From Streptomyces nigrescens (GTDB lineage: Bacteria; Actinomycetota; Actinomycetes; Streptomycetales; Streptomycetaceae), in NCBI GenBank assembly GCA_024349765.1, contig AP026073.1, positions 7,564,001 through 7,628,000 of the forward strand: DNA of 64,000 nucleotides. The letters are read 5' to 3'. Positions 1-7,544 of this stretch are shown piece after piece. The notes under the pieces were generated by a model. The model ran no database searches. It was not told the origin of the DNA and saw only the letters and a program-made list of their open reading frames with translations. The translations under genes and the position numbers were made by a program. The number at the start of each line of letters is the position of its first letter. Within the stretch, counting starts at the first letter, position 1.

Positions 1-998
1 CCGGTGGTGACCGTGCCCGACAGGCCGAAGGGCGCACCGATCGCGATCGTAGCGTCGCCGACCTGCACGTTGGACGACTTGCCCAGCGGGAGCGGGTTGA
101 GGGTGGCGTCACCCGGGTTCTTCAGCTTGATCACGGCGACGTCGTAGCCCTGGGCGTGGCCGACGACCTCGGCGTCGTACTTCTTGCCGTTGGAGAACGT
201 CGCGGTGAGCTTGCCGCCGTCGGCCGCGCTGGCGACGACGTGGTTGTTGGTGAGGATGTGGCCCTGCTTGTCGTAGACGAAGCCGGTGCCGGTGCCGCCC
301 TCGCCGGTGGCGCCCTGCGCCTCGATCGTCACGACGCTCGGCAGCGCGCGCTGCGCTATCCCGGAGACGGAGGTGGGCTTGCGGTTCAGCGCGCCGGCGT
401 CACCGGGCGCCGAGACCGTCGTCGAGGCGGTGTCGTCCCGGCCCGCGGCCCAGTAGCCGATGCCGCCGCCGACTCCGCCGGCGACCAGCGCGGCCACCAG
501 GACGGCGGCGATCAGCCCGCCGGTGCGCCGCTTGGGAGCCGGGGTGCCGGCCCCCGCCCACGGGTCGCCGCCACCGCCGTACGGGGGCCCGCCCCAGCCG
601 CCGGCGGAGGAACCGTGGCCGGCCGCGGCGTACGGGGGGAGCTGCGCGGTGGGCTCACCACCCGGGTACCCGGAAGCGGTGGGCTCGCCACCCGGGTGCC
701 CGGAAGCAGTGGGCTCGCCACCCGGGTACCCAGAGGCAGTGGGCTCGCCGCCCGGGTATCCGGGCTGGTGCGACTGGGGTGACTGGTGGGGCGGCTGTGC
801 GGGCCCGGGGCCAGGGTCGCCCGCGGAGGCGACGGTCGGGGCGAAGTCCGGCGGCGGGGGTGCCGCGGGGGGAGTCGCGGGCGCGGGCGGGGCGTCGGGA
901 GCCTGGGCGCCGGAGGCGGACGCGGCAGCGCTGTCCGGCTGCGCCCCGGTCGGCGGCCTGGCCTCCGACGGGACGGCTCCCTCGTTCTCGGTGCTCAC
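1..998 (-). CDS. HtrA/DegP-like trypsin-type serine protease, C-terminus beyond window
   Basis: Membrane-anchored S1C serine protease expected to act outside the cell on misfolded proteins. Read from a GTG at 998 preceded by GGAGAG, it has a proline/glycine-rich cytoplasmic region (about residues 1-175), one membrane segment (GLIAAVLVAALVAGGVGGG) and the start of a trypsin fold. The catalytic His lies in LTNNHVV and the Asp in GYDVAVIKL; the reading frame is open to the window edge at AIGAPFGLSGTVTTG, so the catalytic Ser and any PDZ domain fall outside. The cytoplasmic tail contains four copies of a 10-residue repeat, YPGGEPTASG. The family assignment is firm; the substrate cannot be told from sequence. 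Confidence 0.9.
   Translation of the reverse strand, partial: MSTENEGAVPSEARPPTGAQPDSAAASASGAQAPDAPPAPATPPAAPPPPDFAPTVASAGDPGPGPAQPPHQSPQSHQPGYPGGEPTASGYPGGEPTASGHPGGEPTASGYPGGEPTAQLPPYAAAGHGSSAGGWGGPPYGGGGDPWAGAGTPAPKRRTGGLIAAVLVAALVAGGVGGGIGYWAAGRDDTASTTVSAPGDAGALNRKPTSVSGIAQRALPSVVTIEAQGATGEGGTGTGFVYDKQGHILTNNHVVASAADGGKLTATFSNGKKYDAEVVGHAQGYDVAVIKLKNPGDATLNPLPLGKSSNVQVGDATIAIGAPFGLSGTVTT
651..770. repeat. Four 30-bp tandem repeats inside the HtrA-like gene
   Basis: Four consecutive 30-bp units (651-680, 681-710, 711-740, 741-770) differ at a few positions and encode the decapeptide YPGGEPTASG on the minus strand. The unit length is a multiple of three, so copy-number change would keep the frame. 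Confidence 0.9.
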
Positions 999-1910
999 AG
1001 CTCTCTCCTCAGCTTCACGGCCTTACGGTCCCGCCCGGGCCGGCGGCCCGTACGGGGGTCTTGCGGTCCGGCCGGGCCTCACGGTCCGACCGGGTGGTGA
1101 CGACAGTGACACGGAGTGCGCCCCGAGGCGCCCGGAAGGGCGTCCCCGAGTACGTCTCCGAAGACGTCTCGGAGGATCTCTCCGCATACCTCTCGGAGGG
1201 CGTCCCCGTCGTCGCCGAAGTGCCTGGTGGAGCGGTAGACCCGATCGACCGGGGCTACCTCCGGTGGGCTCGGCTACCCACTTCGCGGCTCACCAGTACG
1301 CCCGGCGCGCCGTTCCATGTTCTTCCGTGCTCCTCCGTGTGCTTCCGTGCCCCGGTACTCCGGTCCTCCACTGCTCCAGTGCTCCGGCACTCCGGTACTC
1401 CGGTACTCCGGTACTCCGGTACCCCAGGATTCAGGATCCCGGCGGTCTCGGCGAGTCCCGCGCCGCCGGACCGGGCCGTCGGTCGGGGCCGCGCGGTGGA
1501 TCCGCGGGCCCTGGCCGGGCGGTACGGGCCAGGCGATACGGGCGAAGCTCCGTCCCAGCCTTTCCCACCGCGCGTCAGAGTGCCGTAAGCCGAGGCTGTG
1601 ACTGTGCTCTCATCCTTTATGCCGGACAAAACGGGCGCATCCGTTGTTCCGCACGTCGGGGTACGGCCGCCCCACGCGCCGGGGTCCACGGGCGGGGCCC
1701 ACACCGGGGCCACAGGCGGGCTCCACGGAGGGGTCCGCGACGGTACGCACGGCGTGGTCCTCGACGGCGCTCGCGGCGAGGACCACGGCGGAGCCGAAGC
1801 GCGGCCGGCCCCCTCGCTCCGGGGTACGCCCGGGATACGCCCCGGATACATCCGGGGTACAGCCGGGGTACGCCCGACCCACCGGCACCGGCGAGTGGCA
1901 CGATAACGCG
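999..1910. repeat. Gene-free 0.9-kb spacer with several short tandem repeats
   Basis: I find no convincing gene here: reading frames are open in several phases at once and none has a good ribosome binding site or a recognisable domain. The stretch holds tandem repeats instead: degenerate 15-bp units at about 1150-1215, 8-bp gtactccg-type units at about 1370-1427, and 12-17-bp units built on cggggtacgcc at about 1815-1885. It should also contain the promoters of the minus-strand protease and, near its right end, of the plus-strand phosphodiesterase. Confidence 0.6.
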
Positions 1911-2807
1911 GTGAGCTATGCACGCCCCGCCCAGGACCCCCATCCGGATCGTCCCGCCATGTCCGTAGTGGCCCATCGAGGCGCCTCGGAGGACGCCCCG
2001 GAGCACACCCTGGCCGCCTACCGCAAGGCGATCGAGGACGGGGCGGACGCCCTGGAGTGCGATGTCCGGCTGACCGCGGACGGCCATCTGGTCTGCGTGC
2101 ACGACCGGCGGGTGAACCGCACCTCCAACGGGCGCGGCGCGGTCTCCGCCCTCGAACTCGCCGATCTCGCCTCCCTCGACTTCGGCTCCTGGAAGGAGGA
2201 GGCGCTCGGCGGCGAGACGTTCGGGGCCGAGGCGCCGTACCGCCGGAGCGGGGTGTTCGGCGGCGAGGCGCCGGACCGGCAGAACGAGGATCCCGAGCGG
2301 ACGTCCGTACTGACGCTGGAGCGGCTGCTGGAGCTGGTCGCCGACGCGGACCGCCGGGTCGAGCTGGCCATCGAGACCAAACATCCGACGCGTTGGGCCG
2401 GACAGGTGGAGGAGCGGCTGGTCGAGCTGCTGGGCAGGTTCGGGTACACGAAACCGGCCATCAGCGCCGACCGGCCGTCTCCGGTCCGGGTGATGAGCTT
2501 CTCCGCCCGTTCGCTGCACCGCGTCCGGGCCGCGGCGCCCGCCATCCCCGTCGTCTACCTGATGCAATTCCTCACCCCCCGCTACCGCGACGGACGGCTG
2601 CCGGCGGGCGTGGGCATCGCGGGACCCGGCATCCGGATCCTCCGGGCACATCCCGAATACGTCGCCAAGGCACATCGGGCGGGCAATCAGGTGCATGTGT
2701 GGACGGTCAACGAGCCCGACGATGTCGTGCTGTGCCAGGAATTGGGAGTCGATGCGGTGATTACAAATCGCCCCAAGCAGGTACGAAGGCAACTCGGCCT
2801 TGGGTAA
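1911..2807 (+). CDS. Glycerophosphodiester phosphodiesterase
   Basis: Predicted to hydrolyse glycerophosphodiesters from phospholipid turnover to glycerol-3-phosphate and an alcohol. The TIM-barrel signature is intact: VVAHRGASEDAPEHTLAAY near the N-terminus, ALECDVRLTADGHLVCVHD for the metal-binding Glu/Asp and catalytic His, and a late VHVWTVNEPDD block. I chose the GTG at 1911 (298 residues); the ATG at 1959 immediately before SVVAHRGA is the alternative, and neither has a strong ribosome binding site. No signal peptide is visible, so it is probably cytoplasmic. It is single-gene, with nothing nearby to define its substrate. Confidence 0.9.
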   Translation: MSYARPAQDPHPDRPAMSVVAHRGASEDAPEHTLAAYRKAIEDGADALECDVRLTADGHLVCVHDRRVNRTSNGRGAVSALELADLASLDFGSWKEEALGGETFGAEAPYRRSGVFGGEAPDRQNEDPERTSVLTLERLLELVADADRRVELAIETKHPTRWAGQVEERLVELLGRFGYTKPAISADRPSPVRVMSFSARSLHRVRAAAPAIPVVYLMQFLTPRYRDGRLPAGVGIAGPGIRILRAHPEYVAKAHRAGNQVHVWTVNEPDDVVLCQELGVDAVITNRPKQVRRQLGLG

Positions 2808-2947
2808 AGCTCATCACAGGGTGTGCACCGGCGCATTCGACCGGTATCCGATGCCGGTTTGTGCGTCACCGCGTGCCGGGTGGCCGGTTTCCGGTCCAGT
2901 CCATTGGGGCATTCATCCCCTGGCGTGGGGCAAAGGAGGTCTCGGGG

Positions 2948-3568
2948 GTGGCGTTGGTGGTGGCACAAGAGGTGCCGACGTCGTCGATCATGGCCGTACC
3001 CCATGGTCCGGTGGGTGTGGGCATGGCCAGGCGACGCATGCGTGAAGAGCTGTTGGCAAGCGGGGTTCAGGACACGGTCGTCGATGACGCGGTCCTGGTC
3101 CTTTCGGAGTTGCTGAGCAATTCCTGTCGGCATGCCCGTCCGATCGACGAACCCGGCCCGACGGGCCCGATGGCGGCCCGGAACGGCTCGCGGGTGGGGG
3201 CCGCGGCGTCCGTGCGGGCGTCCTGGCAGATCGACGGGCAGGGCCGGTTGACCGTTGCGGTCACGGACGGCGGCGGGCCGACCCGTCCCCGCCCGGCCAC
3301 TCCCTCCATCACCGCGCACGGCGGCCGGGGACTGGCGATCATCCGCTCGCTCACCAAGGACTGGGGCGTACGCGACAGCACCCCGGGTGAGGTCACGGTC
3401 TGGGCCGTGCTCTCTCTTCAGGGCGCGTTCGCTACGCGCGTGGATCTGATGCCCGATCCGACGGCCGAGGCGATGACCGACCCGGTTGCCGGGCTCCCGT
3501 CCTCACTCGCGCCCACCGGCCGGCCGCTGAACCCGGCCGCCTTCCTGGACATCGAGGACTTGGCGTAG
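2948..3568 (+). CDS. RsbW-like ATP-binding protein (anti-sigma/HATPase family)
   Basis: Single-domain GHKL ATPase of the type that acts as a serine kinase on anti-sigma-factor antagonists or binds sigma factors in Streptomyces. It starts at a GTG seven bases after a strong AAAGGAGGT. The N-box reads ELLSNSCRHARP, followed by a VTDGGGPTRP G1-type motif and HGGRGLAIIRSLTKDWG as the G2 region. It is 206 residues with a C-terminal tail of about 50 residues beyond the ATPase fold. No sigma factor or antagonist gene is adjacent, so its partner cannot be assigned. The last codons and stop are part of a downstream tandem repeat. Confidence 0.85.
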   Translation: MALVVAQEVPTSSIMAVPHGPVGVGMARRRMREELLASGVQDTVVDDAVLVLSELLSNSCRHARPIDEPGPTGPMAARNGSRVGAAASVRASWQIDGQGRLTVAVTDGGGPTRPRPATPSITAHGGRGLAIIRSLTKDWGVRDSTPGEVTVWAVLSLQGAFATRVDLMPDPTAEAMTDPVAGLPSSLAPTGRPLNPAAFLDIEDLA

Positions 3569-3656
3569 GCGCACAGGACTTGGCGTAGGCCTGCAGGACT
3601 GGGCCCGGGCGCTGGACCTTGGCGTGGGCGCCGGGGACTTGGCGCAGGTGGCGTAA
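3555..3656 (+). repeat. 20-21-bp tandem repeats running from the end of the ATPase gene into the spacer
   Basis: Units beginning aggacttggcgtaggc occur at 3555-3574 (carrying the real TAG stop), 3575-3594 (near-identical) and, more diverged, at 3595-3615, 3616-3636 and 3637-3656. The array therefore starts in the coding sequence and repeats the stop codon downstream. Confidence 0.85.
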
Positions 3657-3670
3657 GACGCCGGGCCAGT

Positions 3671-3715
3671 CGGCTCGGACGGCTCGGTCGGCTCGGTCGG
3701 CTCGGTCGGCTCGAA
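3671..3715. repeat. Five 9-bp tandem repeats (cggctcggt)
   Basis: Five consecutive 9-bp units, the first ending gga and the last gaa. They lie in the 366-bp spacer between the RsbW-like ATPase and the DUF5926 gene, which otherwise holds only the decayed stop-codon repeats and the promoter region of the next gene. Confidence 0.9.
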
Positions 3716-3934
3716 CGGGCGGCACGACAGCGGGCAGCAACGAGGCAACCGGCCATCGGCCGTCGGTGCCGTCGCCGCTCCCCCTCGCCCCACCTGCCAT
3801 TGGCCACCGCCCACCGCCCACCGTCCGCGAAACACCCGCGACGGCCCCCCGCACGGTCAGGGCGGCCCGGTACGCGATCCTCTAGGCTCGCGCCGAAACG
3901 CGTACGCCCGGGATCGACCAGGAGAAGCCGTCGC

Positions 3935-4903
3935 ATGGCCAAGAAGCGCCGCCCCCAGCCCCAGTCCGCAGCACCGCAGATCAAGGACGGGGAGGTGCCG
4001 GTCGTCGGCGCTCGTGAGCCCTGCCCCTGTGGTTCCGGCCGCCGGTACAAGGCGTGTCACGGGCGGCGCGCGGCGCACGCCGTCACCGAATTGGTGCAGC
4101 GCCCCTTCGAGGGCCTGCCCGGCGAGTGCGACTGGGTGGCGCTGCGCGAGCTGGTGCCCGCCGCCACCGCCGAGTTGACGCTGAAGGGCGGGCTGCCCGA
4201 GGGCGTGCCCTCCGTGACGCTGGCGACGGTGCTGCCGATGGCCTGGCCCGCGCTGCGCCGCGACAACGGGGCGATCCTGCTCGGGCTGCAGAACGACACC
4301 GCCTCCGGTGACATCAGCCGCGACCTCGCGGACACCCTGCAGCGCGCACTGGCCGCGGAACCGGGCAGTCCGGTCGCCGCCGCGCGCCCCTCCGCCGAGG
4401 GTCCGCGACTGCAGGACCTGCTCGACCTGAACGCATCTTTTGAGCCGACCGTCCACACGGGCTTCGAGTTCTGGGTGGAGAACGCCGAGAACGCCACCGG
4501 TGAGGTCGCCGCCTCTCTGGAGCGGGCCAACGCGGCCGCCATCCCGACCGCCCGGATTCCCGGCCTGGAGGGCGCGTACTGGTGCGAGGCGCCCGAGAAG
4601 AACCACCTGCGCTGGGTCACCGCCCACCCCGAGGAGCAGCTGCTGGACGCGCTCGCCCGGCTGCACGCCGCGGGCGCGTCCTCGCTCGGCGAGGGCACCC
4701 GCCTGGTCGGTTCGTTCCGCGCCCACGGGCTGGTCGTACCGGTGTGGGACCTGCCCTCGGAGATGGGGGCGGACGAGGTGGCCAAGCCGGCCGCGGAGTT
4801 CGCCGAGCGGCTGGCCGAGGCGCTCGCCGCCAAGACCCCGCTGACCGCCGACGAGCGCCGGGCGCGCGGCGGCCTCACCAACCGTCAGATCACGCTGAGC
4901 TGA
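3935..4903 (+). CDS. DUF5926 family protein with SEC-C zinc motif
   Basis: 322-residue cytoplasmic protein conserved in actinobacteria, function unknown. A basic start (MAKKRRPQPQ) leads into a SEC-C-like zinc knuckle, PCPCGSGRRYKACHGRR at residues 29-45, the motif that in SecA binds zinc and SecB or ribosomes. The rest is a soluble alpha/beta region without a fold I recognise. The ATG at 3935 follows CCAGGAGAAG at good spacing. It stands alone between a repeat-filled spacer and a strong hairpin. The family name is from memory of Streptomyces annotation. Confidence 0.8.
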   Translation: MAKKRRPQPQSAAPQIKDGEVPVVGAREPCPCGSGRRYKACHGRRAAHAVTELVQRPFEGLPGECDWVALRELVPAATAELTLKGGLPEGVPSVTLATVLPMAWPALRRDNGAILLGLQNDTASGDISRDLADTLQRALAAEPGSPVAAARPSAEGPRLQDLLDLNASFEPTVHTGFEFWVENAENATGEVAASLERANAAAIPTARIPGLEGAYWCEAPEKNHLRWVTAHPEEQLLDALARLHAAGASSLGEGTRLVGSFRAHGLVVPVWDLPSEMGADEVAKPAAEFAERLAEALAAKTPLTADERRARGGLTNRQITLS

Positions 4904-5015
4904 CCGTCCCGGCGGCGATCATGCGCACCGTACGTCTCCGGGGACCCTGGCGTGACACCGGTCACAACTCCCCCTACCTGACGGTAAATGAGCGTCCGGA
5001 ATTCCACGATCGAAT

Positions 5016-5043
5016 TTGCTAACCGCCGATCTCTTGTTACGGT
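5016..5043 (+). promoter_or_regulatory. Promoter-like element upstream of a strong hairpin
   Basis: TTGCTA at 5016-5021 and TACGGT at 5038-5043 are separated by 16 bp, a plausible vegetative-type promoter on the plus strand. Transcription would begin about 5050, directly into the hairpin at 5051-5090, and there is no plus-strand gene downstream. Confidence 0.3.
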
Positions 5044-5050
5044 TCTAAAA

Positions 5051-5090
5051 GCCCGGTCGCTGGTGCATCCCCCGTCGCCAGCGACCGGGC
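5051..5090 (-). terminator. Perfect 13-bp hairpin between convergent genes
   Basis: GCCCGGTCGCTGG at 5051-5063 pairs perfectly with 5078-5090 around a 14-nt loop containing CCCCC. Read on the minus strand the stem is followed by TTTTAGAACC, so it can terminate the secreted-protein gene; it also lies downstream of the DUF5926 gene. Confidence 0.7.
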
Positions 5091-5158
5091 GCTTCCATGT
5101 CCGGAACCAGGCACTCCGATCGGCCGGACGATCAGCACCGGCGAGCACCCGCGAGCGA

Positions 5159-5944
5159 TCAGCCCGAGTCGCCGCCCGCCGCCGGGCCACCCGCCGCCGG
5201 GCTCCCGTCGTCCGCCGCCGAGTTGCTGCCGGAGCGCAGCAGCAGCCGCTCCCCCGCCGTGTCCGAGAACTCCGCGACCGCCGTGTACCCGGTGCGGCCC
5301 GCGCGTACGGTCCGGCCGGCCGGCGTCTCGCACACGCCCGGCACATCGGCCGCCGGTACCTCGCAGTTCACCTGGACGCTCCGGCCGTCCGGGCGCAGCA
5401 GGGTCAGTACGGCCCGCAGCGCGCCGCCGGTGACATTGCGGTAGTACGTCCGCGCCCAGGTCCGGCCGCTCTCGGTGAGCACACAGGTCTGCGCCTCGAT
5501 GCCCCGCCCGGAAGCGAGTTCGGGACCGCAGTGGATGATCCGGCCGGAGAGGAGCGGCAGCCCGAGGTCGTCCAGGGGGCCGTCGGGGGCCCCGGCCCGG
5601 AAACCGGCGGGCGACCGGGCGGGGCGGTGGGAGCGGGCGGCCGCGGCCACCTTGTCCGCGGCGGCGCCGATTTCCCGCATCGCGGCGCCCTTCTTCCCCG
5701 CCATCCAGATGCCGCTTTTCCCCGTCTTGGAGCCGCTTTCTCCCGCCATGTCCCGTCCGAGCAGGGGGCGATTTTCGGCCGTGCGCGTTCCTTGCCCGAG
5801 GCGGGCTCCGGCGGCCCGGCGGTGGGGGAGCAGTGGTTCGGCCGGGCCGGCCATCGCGGCCCCGAGCGGTACGGCGACGGCGAGCGCGGCCACACCGGCG
5901 AGCCCGGTCATGCGGAGTTTCTGCGCACGCTGCATGGGCCCCAC
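5159..5944 (-). CDS. Secreted hypothetical protein
   Basis: 261 residues with a Sec signal peptide: MQRAQKLRM, a hydrophobic run GLAGVAALAVAVPLGAAMA and a likely cut after AMA-GPA. The mature part is polar, with a conserved-looking centre containing two cysteine regions (CGPELASGRGIEAQTC and NCEVPAADVPGVCETPAG) that could form disulfides, and a Gly/Ala-rich end. I do not recognise a domain or function. The start may be the ATG at 5944 or the one three codons later at 5935. It is a single gene reading toward the 5051-5090 hairpin. Confidence 0.65.
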   Translation of the reverse strand: MGPMQRAQKLRMTGLAGVAALAVAVPLGAAMAGPAEPLLPHRRAAGARLGQGTRTAENRPLLGRDMAGESGSKTGKSGIWMAGKKGAAMREIGAAADKVAAAARSHRPARSPAGFRAGAPDGPLDDLGLPLLSGRIIHCGPELASGRGIEAQTCVLTESGRTWARTYYRNVTGGALRAVLTLLRPDGRSVQVNCEVPAADVPGVCETPAGRTVRAGRTGYTAVAEFSDTAGERLLLRSGSNSAADDGSPAAGGPAAGGDSG

Positions 5945-6062
5945 CTGCGATTGAGATGCCGTCGTCGACGCCGACGGCTTGACGGTGGGCCGAACCTATC
6001 GGCCGCGGGCGGTGCGTCCGGTCGCCCGGACACCCATTTCCCGTAGTGATCGGGGCTCGTCA

Positions 6063-6076
6063 CACCCGTACGGGTG
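6063..6076. promoter_or_regulatory. 14-bp perfect palindrome CACCCGTACGGGTG
   Basis: A fully symmetric 14-mer in the 173-bp spacer between the prim-pol-like gene (ending at 6118) and the start of the secreted-protein gene, about 120 bp upstream of the latter. It is flanked by CCGCGGGCGGT (6003-6013) and its inverted copy (6078-6088). It could be an operator or part of a terminator. Confidence 0.4.
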
Positions 6077-6117
6077 AACCGCCCGCGGTTCCTTCGCTGT
6101 CGCCCGCCCCGCGCCCG

Positions 6118-6828
6118 TCAGTAGGCGAGCCGGCTGCCGCCGTCCGGCGTGCTGGTGCTGGCCGTCACCAGGGCGTCGACGATGGTGGCCACCTTCGGCA
6201 GCCAGGGGGCGGCGGGGGTCGCTGCCGGCGGCCGCTCCCAGCGCACCCGGCCGGCGCCGATCTGGGACGGCGGGAGCACCACGTAGCCGCCCTCGCCGTG
6301 GAACCGCAGCGAGCTGGGCACCCAGTCCTGCGAGTGCAGCAGCTCCCCCAACTCCTCCAGTCCGTACGGCGATACGAGCAGGGACCAGCGGGTGGGCGTG
6401 GCGACCACGGGGCCGACGCGGACGCCGAAGTGGTCCAGGGCGGCCAGCGCGCGGGCACCGGCGACCGCCGGCAGGCTCACCGCGCAGGGTGCGCGGCCGC
6501 CGGTGGCCAGCACGATCGGGGCGGACGGGCGGTTGGTCCACCACCAGCGCACCATCCGGGCGTCGGTGGTCGCCGCGAGCAGGCCGGGGTCGAAGGGGTG
6601 TGCGCCGGGCACCACGCAGTCCGGATCGGGGCAGCTGCACCGGCGGGTGGGCCGCTCACCGAGGCCGAGCCGGGCGCCGGCGGGCTGCCGGCCGGCGGGG
6701 CCGAGCGCCACGCCGGGAAGTACGGGCCACTGCCACTCGGTGGCGCAGTGGAGCGCCGCACCGAGCAGCGCCGACCTCCCCGTGCGCCGGAACAGGATCT
6801 TGCGTCGCCTTCCGAGGATCTCGCGCAT
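6118..6828 (-). CDS. Prim-pol (bifunctional DNA primase/polymerase N-domain) protein, catalytic motif degenerate
   Basis: 236-residue protein resembling the N-terminal archaeo-eukaryotic primase-like domain of bifunctional DNA primase/polymerases. A Cys/His block, CSCPDPDCVVPGAHP (residues 64-78), is followed by WWWTNRPSAPIVLATGG and then CAVSLPAVAG. In active enzymes the last block normally carries the acidic metal-binding residues (as in DVLDVD), which are absent here, so I infer it is not a polymerase. I chose the ATG at 6828 because GGAAAGGA lies at proper spacing; an ATG 21 codons upstream is less supported. The family is recognised from Streptomyces annotation; the role is unknown. Confidence 0.7.
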   Translation of the reverse strand: MREILGRRRKILFRRTGRSALLGAALHCATEWQWPVLPGVALGPAGRQPAGARLGLGERPTRRCSCPDPDCVVPGAHPFDPGLLAATTDARMVRWWWTNRPSAPIVLATGGRAPCAVSLPAVAGARALAALDHFGVRVGPVVATPTRWSLLVSPYGLEELGELLHSQDWVPSSLRFHGEGGYVVLPPSQIGAGRVRWERPPAATPAAPWLPKVATIVDALVTASTSTPDGGSRLAY

Positions 6829-7346
6829 GAGCGCTCGTTCCTTTCCGTTAACGCCAAGGGCTTGCCGAGGGCTTCGTCCATCGCTCTTCATGGCACTTCA
6901 AGGCACTGCTTGCCCGGTCCGCGTGGTTTCGCACGGGCCGCTCGACGCCGTGGTGGCGCTCTTGCGGCCCGGTCATGCAGCCGGGGTCGATCGCGCGTCG
7001 ATCACGCCACGTGGATCTCTGGTCACCGCGTGTACAAGGCAGCGCATCACGTCGTACGCCGAGCGGGGAACGTGGCGAGGGGTGGCGCGCGCATGGCGCT
7101 TGCGCTTCCGGTGGTGCAGTCCCCGCCACTTGGAGGTGCGTGCGGTCGTCGCCGTATGAGACGCCGGTGCCCGCCGGAGAGTTCCCGGTGCGAGCCCAAC
7201 TGGCCCCGCACCTTTCCGATTACGTACCCGCCATGGTGGTGATGACGCGCTGTCGATCGGCGCCAGTCGACCTCAAATTGACGCTCGTGGGGCTTTTTTC
7301 AGGCCAATCTACAGACCTCACTGACACCACAAACCCCACCGGGACA

Positions 7347-7517
7347 ATGCTGGACATCCCCTCGCTGGTGCGTGTACATGTGGAGGCATTGATAGCGGAG
7401 CAGCATGACATGGGGGTTTGCGATGCTATTGAGGAAATTGCGCGCCCGAACGGATCGCACAACGTCACTCAACAAAAAGCCGCACTCCCTCACAATCAGC
7501 GGCCTGAACTGGAGTAA
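7347..7517 (+). CDS. Possible 56-residue small protein in AT-richer DNA
   Basis: The reading frame from the ATG at 7347 begins MLDIPSLVRVHVEALIAEQH and continues through VCDAIEEIARP to a TAA. The first 40 residues look like a regular amphipathic helix pair. The codons lack the strong third-position G/C bias of every neighbour (many A/T endings such as GTA, GCA, ATA, AAA), and the ribosome binding site is weak, so it may be foreign, regulatory or non-coding. The remaining 6829-7346 spacer shows no other gene; it should hold the divergent promoters of the prim-pol-like and phosphatase genes. I do not recognise the protein. Confidence 0.35.
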   Translation: MLDIPSLVRVHVEALIAEQHDMGVCDAIEEIARPNGSHNVTQQKAALPHNQRPELE

Positions 7518-7544
7518 TGCCTGGCGCGACGATAGCCGCCAGCC

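Noticed and set aside
460-1923. Several overlapping open frames in the first 2 kb on both strands
   Set aside because: They overlap the protease or repeat arrays, lack ribosome binding sites and encode Arg/Pro/Gly-rich shadows.
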